From: Flavobacteriaceae bacterium
GTDB taxonomy: Bacteria > Bacteroidota > Bacteroidia > Flavobacteriales > Flavobacteriaceae
Assembly (NCBI GenBank): GCA_015488935.1
Contig: WFMU01000393.1
Coordinates: 1 to 6,482 of the forward strand
DNA length: 6,482 nt
Reading direction: 5' to 3'
The position numbers were made by a program, and so were the translations under genes. Shown one piece after another: positions 1-5,875 of the stretch. The notes beneath the pieces are model-generated. The model searched no databases. It was not told the origin of the DNA and saw only the letters and a list, made by a program, of their open reading frames with translations. Numbering within the stretch: position 1 is the stretch's first letter; each line of letters begins with the position of its first letter.

Positions 1-926
1 AAATTGATGTTTATGAAAATAATAAACCTACAACTTACCAAGTTTGGGTAAACAAAAAAACAGAACGATTTGCATTTAAGGCAGCAAGTGAACCAAAATT
101 AATAGATTTTGATGTAGATAAAACCTTAATTGCACAAATAAAAGATAACAAAAACGATGCAAATTATATATACCAATATAACAATGCTAAAAGTTATGAA
201 AATAGGAGAGAAGCTATTGAAAAACTAGCAAAATCTAAAAATAATAAAGAAGCAGTTGCAACATTAATTGATGCTTTAGACGACCCTTACTATGGATTGC
301 GAATAATGGCCTTAGAAAAGATTGATTTAACAGATAAAAGGTTTAAAAATGCCATATCAAAAGTACGTAATTTGGCAAAAAATGATTCCAAAACTTTGGT
401 AAAAGGCGCTGCATTAAAAGCATTGTCTAAAATAGCAAAAGATACTTCTATTTTTGAAGCAGCAATACAAAGCAAATCTTTTTCCGTAAAGAAAAATGCA
501 TTAAAGGCAATTTACAAATTAGATAAAACAAAAGCATTGGCAATTGCAAAAACAATAACAGATAAACGTACTAAAGAAAGTATGAAAGATGCTTTAATTA
601 AAATTTATGTCAACGAAGAAGACGAAAGTCAATATCCATTTATTGCAAAACATATTTTGCAAGGTATGTTTATGTCAAAATCTAAAGAGCAACAATTATT
701 ATATCAAAAAGCATACAAATTAGTTGGTGCAAGTGATAATTTAGAAGCAACTAAAAATATGGTTGATGATTTTGTAACGAATGGCTTAAAATATAAACAG
801 TACGGAGTTGATAAGGTTGTAAAGCAATTATTAAGTCAAGTAGTTTTATTAAAGCAAAAACTAACATCAGCTAATAAACAAGCATTGATTGACGTTGTAA
901 ATGCAGGAATAAAAAAATTAAACTAA
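1..926 (+). CDS. M1-family aminopeptidase, C-terminal part only (5' end outside window)
   Basis: The reading frame is open from the window edge (first full codon at base 3) to a TAA, giving 307 residues with no start; the internal ATGs near base 300 are not the real start. The first 35 or so residues are beta-strand-like (VWVNKKTERFAF, then EPKLIDFDVDKTL). The rest is helical, Lys/Ala-rich and HEAT-like (for example EAVATLIDALDDPYYGLRIM). This order, a small beta domain followed by a helical domain, together with the phrases PKLIDFD and QYNNA, resembles the C-terminus of Bacteroidota M1 zinc metallopeptidases, which trim N-terminal residues from peptides. The catalytic HExxH domain would lie upstream and is not visible, so activity cannot be judged. 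A strong hairpin follows the stop. The family call comes from remembered similarity; another HEAT-repeat protein is possible. Confidence 0.75.
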   Translation, partial: IDVYENNKPTTYQVWVNKKTERFAFKAASEPKLIDFDVDKTLIAQIKDNKNDANYIYQYNNAKSYENRREAIEKLAKSKNNKEAVATLIDALDDPYYGLRIMALEKIDLTDKRFKNAISKVRNLAKNDSKTLVKGAALKALSKIAKDTSIFEAAIQSKSFSVKKNALKAIYKLDKTKALAIAKTITDKRTKESMKDALIKIYVNEEDESQYPFIAKHILQGMFMSKSKEQQLLYQKAYKLVGASDNLEATKNMVDDFVTNGLKYKQYGVDKVVKQLLSQVVLLKQKLTSANKQALIDVVNAGIKKLN

Positions 927-958
927 CAACCAATTTAGTACAATAAAAAAAGCAGTTA

Positions 959-1000
959 AAAAAACGTCATCCCAAACAAAGTGAAGGGATGACGTTTTTT
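959..1000. terminator. Bidirectional rho-independent terminator hairpin
   Basis: Bases 959-973 pair perfectly with 986-1000: a 15-bp stem around a 12-nt loop. The stem core is CGTCATCCC / GGGATGACG, flanked by six A on the left and six T on the right. Either strand therefore gives a GC-containing stem followed by a U-run. It sits between two convergent genes, 32 bp after the aminopeptidase stop and 35 bp from the stop of the facing minus-strand gene, so it can serve both. The core also resembles a dispersed intergenic palindrome known from many bacteria. Confidence 0.85.
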
Positions 1001-1035
1001 ATGTTTAATCAGAAATTGATTAAAAACAAATCGGA

Positions 1036-2061
1036 TTATTTTTTGATAACTTTAAGATATGCGCGTTTACCATTTTGTGTTTCAACATTCACAAAATAAG
1101 TACCTGCATTCCCTTCGATATGAAAAGTTGTCTTGTCTATAGACTTATAAAATTCAGAATGTACTAATTGTCCTAAAACATTTCTAGTACTTATAGTAAC
1201 ATTACGATACACTTTGCCTAAATTTATAGTTACATTACCTTCTGTTGGATTAGGATAAGTTCTTAATGAAGCACCAAAATCATTAATAGAATTTGTATTA
1301 GCTGTATTTATACCAGTTAGTCTTAAATAATCAAAAGCAATTTCTTCAGCAGAATCATCGTAATCCATGTGAATTCTTACAGATAGATTATTACCAGTAA
1401 CAGGAATTGTAAAAACGTACTCCGTCATACTATTATTTAAAATAGCACCATCAGGAGTTCCATCTAAATCCGTATCTTGTTGCATAGAACCCTGTGTAGG
1501 AGCATTTGCTAAAAAACGTCCGATATCTGTATAATTTCCAGTATTTACAGTACTTTCAGAAGTAAGTCCTGGAGATAAATTATTTCCTCCAGTAGCAATA
1601 TCTGTATCAAAAGCATACTGAATTCTAAAAGCATCGTTATCATTTGCTTCGTGCGTACCAAACGCACCAGGATCTCTAGCACCAATTAATATTTTTACTT
1701 CAATCTCGGTATATGCAGTTACATCTAAAGTTTTGGCAATAAGGTATCCTCTATAATCATCTAGATTTGTATTTAGCGGATTGTCTAATCGTTTTAAATC
1801 TTCGGCCGAAACACATTGTACTCCATCTAGACCTGTCATTTGAAAAGTAAACGGATTAGTTGCATTTGCTGTAACATACTGTGTATTTCCCCAAGAATCT
1901 ACAACACCAAAATAATCTTGTCCTCCGTCAGAAAAACGATTTAGTACATATTGAGTATTAAAACCGTCAGATTCAAAAGATTCGGAATATAATAATGTTT
2001 GTCCAACACTTGAAAAAGTGATAAGTGATAAAATTATAATAAAAGGTAATTTTTTAAGCAT
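1036..2061 (-). CDS. Secreted protein with T9SS type A sorting domain, function unknown
   Basis: This 341-residue protein opens with a Sec signal peptide (MLKKLPFIIILSLITFSSVG) and probable cleavage before Gln21, a common arrangement in Bacteroidota. The C-terminal 75 or so residues form a T9SS sorting domain: YPNPTEG at 269-275, then a beta-rich segment with NVLGQLV and GTYFVNV, ending in LKVIKK. Such domains target cargo through the outer membrane and are then removed. The middle (about 22-250) is Asp/Asn/Gly-rich and probably a beta-sandwich; it begins SESFESDGFNTQY and includes DTDLDGTPDG at 196-205, a likely Ca2+-binding loop. No catalytic motif is recognised, so binding or adhesion is a guess. 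It lies 59 bp downstream of the collar-domain gene on the same strand with no clear promoter or terminator between them, so co-transcription is likely. No Shine-Dalgarno site is seen. Confidence 0.9.
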   Translation of the reverse strand: MLKKLPFIIILSLITFSSVGQTLLYSESFESDGFNTQYVLNRFSDGGQDYFGVVDSWGNTQYVTANATNPFTFQMTGLDGVQCVSAEDLKRLDNPLNTNLDDYRGYLIAKTLDVTAYTEIEVKILIGARDPGAFGTHEANDNDAFRIQYAFDTDIATGGNNLSPGLTSESTVNTGNYTDIGRFLANAPTQGSMQQDTDLDGTPDGAILNNSMTEYVFTIPVTGNNLSVRIHMDYDDSAEEIAFDYLRLTGINTANTNSINDFGASLRTYPNPTEGNVTINLGKVYRNVTISTRNVLGQLVHSEFYKSIDKTTFHIEGNAGTYFVNVETQNGKRAYLKVIKK

Positions 2062-2120
2062 AGTAATAAATTTTATAAGTTAAATTTTTATATGTGATAA
2101 TTTACCACATTTTATTGTTA

Positions 2121-2750
2121 TTAGTTTCTAGTAGGATAAATACCTTGTAATGCAATTATAAAGCTAATAGTTGCAGATGGTTGCATATTATTTATAGGCA
2201 TTCCACCACCTGCATTTGAGATAATAGTATTTACACTTTGTGTAACACCTGCTAATGTTGCATTTGGTGTAGGTGTATCGATAAAAAAATTGTTTCCAGA
2301 AGCCAAATACTGATTAACTGGCGTACTTTCTTCACCAATTTCAGAACTTACTGCAATTTCTACTGTAGCAGTTGTTGTTGCAACATGATTATGAGAAGGC
2401 ATCTGTTGTAAAGTCATTATATTTGTTTCTGTTCCTATTGTGGAACCTAATGGTCTATTAGAAAGTCCTGGACCATGACCTTGATGCATTGGTACTCTAC
2501 CACGTAAATCTGGAAGTGCAAATGTAGTTATTCCATCGCCGCCATAAGTTGTTCCTATAATAGAAAACAAGGCAGTATTATTTGCAATAGGTAATAATTG
2601 CCCATTACAAAACGCCCAACCTCTAGGGGCAAAATTTCCTGCAAACATGTTAATTTGACCAAGTAATGGGTCTTGTTGTGCGTTTGTCTGAATTACAGAA
2701 AAAGTAGAAAATGTAATAATAATTAGAAAATAGTGTATTGTTTTTAACAT
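2121..2750 (-). CDS. Exported phage tail-collar-domain (MdpB-like) protein
   Basis: This 209-residue protein has an N-terminal signal peptide (hydrophobic 7-20, probable cleavage after Ala24 in TNA-QQ). It is followed by a nearly textbook tail-collar domain: LGQINMFAGNFAPRGWAFCN at 30-49, then TYGGDG (68-73), FALPDLRGR (77-85), QMPSHNH (116-122), and a conserved ending LQGIYPTRN. The middle (123-180) is Thr/Ser/Asn-rich and variable, as in tail-fibre tips and the 'microcystin-dependent protein' family. In phages the domain sits in receptor-binding tail fibres. Here there are no phage genes around it and the signal peptide implies export, so a cell-surface or periplasmic role is more likely. 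There is no T9SS domain, so export past the periplasm is unexplained. It is probably the first gene of a two-gene unit with the T9SS cargo gene. Domain assignment is firm; function is unknown. Confidence 0.9.
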   Translation of the reverse strand: MLKTIHYFLIIITFSTFSVIQTNAQQDPLLGQINMFAGNFAPRGWAFCNGQLLPIANNTALFSIIGTTYGGDGITTFALPDLRGRVPMHQGHGPGLSNRPLGSTIGTETNIMTLQQMPSHNHVATTTATVEIAVSSEIGEESTPVNQYLASGNNFFIDTPTPNATLAGVTQSVNTIISNAGGGMPINNMQPSATISFIIALQGIYPTRN

Positions 2751-2765
2751 AATATTAGAATTTAT

Positions 2766-2792
2766 ATAGTGTTTTGATAAAGATAGTGTTTT
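2766..2792. repeat. Direct repeats of AAAACACTAT in the collar-gene leader
   Basis: Read on the minus strand, AAAACACTAT occurs twice exactly (plus-strand 2766-2775 and 2783-2792), 17 bp apart start to start. A third ACACTAT lies at 2730-2736, inside the first codons of the collar gene. The first two copies would fall within the predicted 5' untranslated leader. They could be protein or RNA contact sites, or chance in AT-rich DNA. Confidence 0.4.
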
Positions 2793-2799
2793 TTATTTT

Positions 2800-2809
2800 A
2801 TAGTACTAT
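2800..2809. promoter_or_regulatory. 10-bp perfect palindrome ATAGTACTAT downstream of the predicted collar promoter
   Basis: ATAGTACTAT is its own reverse complement. It lies about 10 bp downstream of the TACTTTTG box, near the predicted transcription start of the collar gene. That position would suit a repressor site. No regulator family is recognised and it could be chance. Confidence 0.3.
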
Positions 2810-2819
2810 TATTTACTAA

Positions 2820-2850
2820 CAAAAGTAACATAAAATGTAGTTTTCGATAA
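2820..2850 (-). promoter_or_regulatory. Bacteroidota-type promoter for the collar-domain gene
   Basis: On the minus strand, TACTTTTG (2827-2820) matches the TAnnTTTG -7 consensus exactly. TTA at 2850-2848 stands in for the TTG -33 element with a 20-nt spacer, one base off. Transcription would start near 2816, giving a leader of about 65 nt with no Shine-Dalgarno site. The imperfect -33 element and the adjacent inverted repeat would fit an activator-dependent promoter. Confidence 0.6.
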
Positions 2851-2852
2851 GC

Positions 2853-2889
2853 GTATTTTTACCTAAATTAAAAAAATAGGTAAAAATAC
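2853..2889. promoter_or_regulatory. 13-bp perfect inverted repeat, probable operator upstream of the collar gene
   Basis: The left arm GTATTTTTACCTA (2853-2865) is repeated exactly inverted as TAGGTAAAAATAC (2877-2889) around an 11-nt A-rich spacer. Each arm also contains a GTA-N4-TAC sub-palindrome. The right arm runs into an 8-bp palindrome, TACATGTA (2887-2894). The repeat begins 3 bp beyond the predicted -33 element and is centred near -55, a usual place for an activator. It is not a terminator: no T-run follows on either strand. A leader-RNA hairpin is the alternative if transcription starts farther upstream, for instance at the TAAATTTG box at 2953-2946. Confidence 0.6.
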
Positions 2890-3000
2890 ATGTACTGTGA
2901 GTTTGCTATAAAAATCGAAGGAAAGCACAATAAATATGTAGAATGCAAATTTAGTATGGTTATAGCCATTTTTTTAATCAATAAACTTGGCAATATAAAA

Positions 3001-3624
3001 CTACAAAGATATTACAGCTTCTACGACACCTTGTATTCGGAAAGCATCTGTTAAAATAATGGGTTGGTATTTTGTGCTTTTAGATTTTGGTTTTAAAACA
3101 ACCAAGCTACCAGTATGGTGGTATTCTTTAATAGTAGCTTCATCATCTATTAAAGCAACAACTTTATCACCGTTATTAGCCTGTTGTTGTTGTCTAATTA
3201 AAACCAAATCGCCATCATTAATACCTGCATTGTTCATAGAATCTCCTTTCGCTCTTAATAAAAAATATTTAAATCCTTTTTTTATTAGTTTAATTGAAAT
3301 AGGTACTTCAGCTTCTGTATTTTCTTCAGCAAAAATGGGCAAACCACAAGAAACACTACCTAATAACGGAATTTTTACAGTCTGCTCTCTTGTACCAAAA
3401 TCCTCATTAAAATCAAACATAGCAAGTTGTAAACTTCCATCTTTCTTTTTCTTTAAAAAGCCTTTTTCTACGAGACTTGCAATAATTATCGATGCAGATC
3501 TTGGTGACTTATAGTGCATTTTTTGCATTAATACTCGAACACTTGGAGCATTACCATAATCAAAAAAATATTGCCGTATAATTTTAATTGCTTCTAACTC
3601 TTTTATGGAAAACGAATTTAACAT
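3001..3624 (-). CDS. LexA/UmuD-like S24 autoprotease transcriptional repressor
   Basis: This is a 207-residue LexA-type protein. The N-terminal winged helix (about 1-68) has the LexA layout: FSIKELEAIKIIRQYFFDYG, then PSVRVLMQ, SPRSAS and LVEKGFL. The C-terminal S24 domain has a self-cleavage site Cys93-Gly94 (SVSCGLP), the nucleophile Ser129 in KGDSM, and the general base Lys166 in EATIKEY. The Ser-Lys spacing of 37 equals that of E. coli LexA (S119/K156) and UmuD (S60/K97). The protein should bind DNA as a dimer and cut itself when RecA filaments form. The start chosen is ATG at 3624; a TTG six bases upstream lies inside the -7 promoter box and is rejected. The gene is divergent from the polysaccharide operon, and no umuC-like polymerase adjoins it. 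No terminator is evident after its stop. Targets are unknown; it may control SOS genes, itself, or the neighbouring operon. Confidence 0.9.
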   Translation of the reverse strand: MLNSFSIKELEAIKIIRQYFFDYGNAPSVRVLMQKMHYKSPRSASIIIASLVEKGFLKKKKDGSLQLAMFDFNEDFGTREQTVKIPLLGSVSCGLPIFAEENTEAEVPISIKLIKKGFKYFLLRAKGDSMNNAGINDGDLVLIRQQQQANNGDKVVALIDDEATIKEYHHTGSLVVLKPKSKSTKYQPIILTDAFRIQGVVEAVISL

Positions 3625-3627
3625 ACA

Positions 3628-3658
3628 CAAATATACACTTTTTATACGGTACTGGCAA
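3628..3658 (-). promoter_or_regulatory. Promoter of the lexA-like gene abutting its start codon
   Basis: On the minus strand, TTG (3658-3656), a 20-nt spacer and TATATTTG (3635-3628) match the Bacteroidota consensus at every fixed base. The -7 box ends only 3 nt before the ATG, so the transcript should begin at or within a few bases of the start codon, which predicts a leaderless mRNA. The spacer holds repeated GTATA-type motifs (CGTATAAAAAGTGTATAT) that could bind the repressor itself. That last point is inference. Confidence 0.7.
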
Positions 3659-3729
3659 ACATATTATTAAAAAGTAATTTTTATTCCGATAAAAGAAAAC
3701 AATAATTACCACAATAAGCAATTAACCAC

Positions 3730-3737
3730 TATTTTTG
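3730..3737 (+). promoter_or_regulatory. -7 promoter box of the polysaccharide operon
   Basis: TATTTTTG fits TAnnTTTG exactly, 22 bp before the glycosyltransferase ATG. No TTG lies at the expected -33 position; the nearest is TTA at 3706-3708 with a 21-nt spacer, so the promoter may be weak or need help. The short leader is A-rich (AAAAAAGTAAATG) without a Shine-Dalgarno site, as is usual in this phylum. Confidence 0.55.
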
Positions 3738-3759
3738 TAGCAGACAATTAAAAAAGTAA

Positions 3760-4986
3760 ATGACAAATAAAACCATTTGGGTAATCAATCAGTTTGCAGG
3801 AACACCAGAATCTGGTTGGGGAGAACGACATTATTATTTTTCGCAATATTGGAAGAAAGCAGGATACGATGTAAAAATTATTTCAGGCTCTTACAACCAC
3901 ATGTTTAAAAAAACAGTAGCAGTAAACGGATTGTACAAACACGAAAAATACAACAATATCGATTTCTTTTGGATACATACACCAAAGTACAATCCAAGAT
4001 CTATAAAACGCTTTTACAGCATGTTTGTTTTTATGGTTAAAATACTATTTATAAAAGCAAAAAAAATAGGAAAACCAGAGCATATCATTGTATCGAGTAT
4101 GCCAATATTTCCAATTTTAAGTGGTTACATATTAAAACGTAAGTACAAAGCCAAACTATATTTTGAAATACGAGATATATGGCCACTATCCTTACAATTA
4201 TTAGGCAATAAATCTGCAAATCATCCAGCCGTAAAATTTATAGGTTGGTTCGAAAAATTTGGCTATCGAAAAGCAGATGCAGTAGTATCTTTATTACCAA
4301 ATGCCAAAGCACATTTTGAAAAAATTGCAAAAAGGAAAGTAAATTTCGCCTATATTCCAAACGGAATAGACGAAGAACAACTAGAAGATGAACAATTAGA
4401 TAAATCATACATAAAACAAATTCCAAAAGATAAATTTATAATTGGATATGCAGGAACTATAGGACTAGCAAACGCATTAGAATATTTAATCGATGCAAGT
4501 ATTCAGCTAAAAAAACAAACCGAACTCTTTTTTGTAATTGTTGGTGATGGCTATCTAAAAAAAGAATTGGAAGAAAAAACCAAAGGTAATACAAACATTC
4601 TATTTCTTCCAAAAATTAGAAAAAACCAAGTACAACACCTGCTGCGTTATTACGATATTTGCTTTGTTGGAAGAAACGATACACCACTTTTTAAACATGG
4701 CGTTTCGGCAAATAAATATTTTGATTATATGTTGGCAAAAAAACCAATTTTAGATTCCAATAACTACATTAAAGACCCTGTAGAATTATCAAAAGGAGGC
4801 ATTATTGTAAAACCAGACAACACACAAGCAATCGTAGAAGGAATTAAAAAAATGTACAATATGAAGTCCGAAGAAAGACAAAAAATGGGCGAAAAAGGAT
4901 ATACCTATGTCAAAGAAAATCACAATATTGCCTATTTAAGTAATAAATACATCCAATTATTTGAGCAAAACCACAACAATGTATAA
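3760..4986 (+). CDS. GT4-family glycosyltransferase, WbuB-like
   Basis: This 408-residue cytoplasmic or membrane-associated enzyme has the two-domain GT-B layout. The N-terminal acceptor domain starts WVINQFAGTPESGWGERHYY and carries EIRDIWP (136-142), typical of WbuB-type enzymes. The C-terminal nucleotide-sugar domain runs from about 200 (IPNGID, then GYAGTIG at 229-235 and VGDGYLKKEL) to the donor-binding segment SANKYFDYM (316-324). There the usual Glu of FEYM is Asp, a conservative variant. WbuB-like enzymes add sugars such as FucNAc to undecaprenyl-linked O-antigen or capsule units; the donor and linkage cannot be told here. It is the first gene after the operon's -7 box, and its last 8 nt overlap the next gene, suggesting translational coupling. 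Family assignment is firm; WbuB likeness is moderate. Confidence 0.9.
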   Translation: MTNKTIWVINQFAGTPESGWGERHYYFSQYWKKAGYDVKIISGSYNHMFKKTVAVNGLYKHEKYNNIDFFWIHTPKYNPRSIKRFYSMFVFMVKILFIKAKKIGKPEHIIVSSMPIFPILSGYILKRKYKAKLYFEIRDIWPLSLQLLGNKSANHPAVKFIGWFEKFGYRKADAVVSLLPNAKAHFEKIAKRKVNFAYIPNGIDEEQLEDEQLDKSYIKQIPKDKFIIGYAGTIGLANALEYLIDASIQLKKQTELFFVIVGDGYLKKELEEKTKGNTNILFLPKIRKNQVQHLLRYYDICFVGRNDTPLFKHGVSANKYFDYMLAKKPILDSNNYIKDPVELSKGGIIVKPDNTQAIVEGIKKMYNMKSEERQKMGEKGYTYVKENHNIAYLSNKYIQLFEQNHNNV

Positions 4987-5875
4987 AAAAGTATTACTTA
5001 CAGGCGCATCTGGATTTTTGGGTACTTACCTGTACAAGGCACTAAAAGCACAATATCAAGTAGATACTTTAGGACGTAACACTACCAATACCGTAATTTG
5101 CGATGTCTCGGAAAACATTCCACAACTAAAAACAAACTACCATATAGCAGTACACAGTGCAGGAAAAGCACATACTATCCCAAAAACCGAAAAAGAAAAA
5201 GAAGCCTTTATAAAAATCAACTATCAAGGTACCAAAAACCTATGCAAAGCCTTAGAAAATAATGTGCCAGAAACCTTTATTTTTATAAGTACCATTGCAG
5301 TTTATGGAAAAGAAACAGGCACAGAAATAACCGAAAACACAGCCTTAAACGGAAAAACACCCTATGCTAAAAGTAAAATTAAAGCAGAATTATTTTTACA
5401 AGAATGGACAAAAAGAAACAAGGTAAACCTCATTATTCTACGATTGCCATTAGTAGCAGGAAAAAATCCAAAAGGCAATTTAAAAAGTATGATTACCAGT
5501 ATTAACAAAGGCTATTATTTTAACATTGCCAAAACAACGGCACTAAAAAGTATTGTACTAGCCAAAGATGTTGCAACATTACTACCACAACTCGAAAACA
5601 AAAATGGAATTTATAACCTTTCTGGAGAAAAAAATTATAGTTTTAAAGAAATAGCAAATATTATAGCAAAACAACTGAACCATAAAAAAGTACGAGAACT
5701 CCCTTATTTTTTTATTAGATTTGTAGCCTATTTTGGCGATATATTTCCTTTTATTCCAATAAATAATGCAAAATTTAAAAAAATGACGAGTAATTTAACG
5801 GTATCATCTAAAAAAGCAGTAAAGGAAATACAATGGAAACCAAGCAATTTAGAAAAAAATTTTAAAATTAAATAA
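4979..5875 (+). CDS. NAD(P)-dependent sugar epimerase/reductase (extended SDR)
   Basis: This 298-residue extended short-chain dehydrogenase has the nucleotide-binding motif TGASGFLG (Gly9, 12 and 15) directly after the start. HSAGKAH (59-65) and ISTIAVYG (103-110, catalytic Ser/Thr) follow, then the YxxxK pair Tyr129/Lys133 in PYAKSK. The motifs needed for activity are present. In polysaccharide clusters such enzymes act on UDP-sugars, as 4-epimerases or as 4-reductases giving QuiNAc/FucNAc-type sugars. The pairing with an initiating transferase favours a role in making the first sugar, but the substrate is inference. The start is taken as ATG at 4979, which puts the Rossmann motif at its usual position; an in-frame TTG at 4961 would add six residues and is less likely. 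It overlaps the glycosyltransferase by 8 nt and the next gene by 1 nt. Confidence 0.88.
   Translation: MYKKVLLTGASGFLGTYLYKALKAQYQVDTLGRNTTNTVICDVSENIPQLKTNYHIAVHSAGKAHTIPKTEKEKEAFIKINYQGTKNLCKALENNVPETFIFISTIAVYGKETGTEITENTALNGKTPYAKSKIKAELFLQEWTKRNKVNLIILRLPLVAGKNPKGNLKSMITSINKGYYFNIAKTTALKSIVLAKDVATLLPQLENKNGIYNLSGEKNYSFKEIANIIAKQLNHKKVRELPYFFIRFVAYFGDIFPFIPINNAKFKKMTSNLTVSSKKAVKEIQWKPSNLEKNFKIK

Noticed and set aside
2092..2110. Imperfect dyad ATGTGATAA-T-TTACCACAT between collar and T9SS genes
   Set aside because: It has one mismatch, only a 5-bp usable hairpin stem and no T-run, so it is not a convincing terminator or operator.
2121..2750. Prophage remnant because of the tail-collar domain
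   Set aside because: There are no other phage genes or att-like repeats nearby, and the signal peptide argues for a cellular exported protein.
2946..2953. Minus-strand TAAATTTG, a second possible -7 box for the collar gene
   Set aside because: The nearest TTG is 25 nt away, beyond the usual spacing, so the box at 2820-2827 is preferred; kept only as an alternative.
2868..2969. 33-residue minus-strand hydrophobic frame upstream of the collar gene
   Set aside because: It overlaps the inverted repeat, has no supporting motif, and frames of this length are common in AT-rich DNA.
2956..2976. Plus-strand hairpin ATGGT-TATA-GCCAT followed by a T-run
   Set aside because: The stem is only 5 bp with one G-T pair, and there is no plus-strand gene before it to terminate.
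2890..3054. 54-codon plus-strand frame starting at the end of the inverted repeat
   Set aside because: It runs antisense into the lexA-like 3' end, lacks a promoter or recognisable motif, and its composition looks random.
3059..3514. 151-codon plus-strand frame opposite the lexA-like gene
   Set aside because: It is a shadow of the S24 repressor; the opposite strand holds all the family motifs.
3674..3709. Weak inverted repeat GTAATTTTT / AATAATTAC in the divergent intergenic region
   Set aside because: It has a mismatch, is purely AT-rich and has no clear relation to either promoter.
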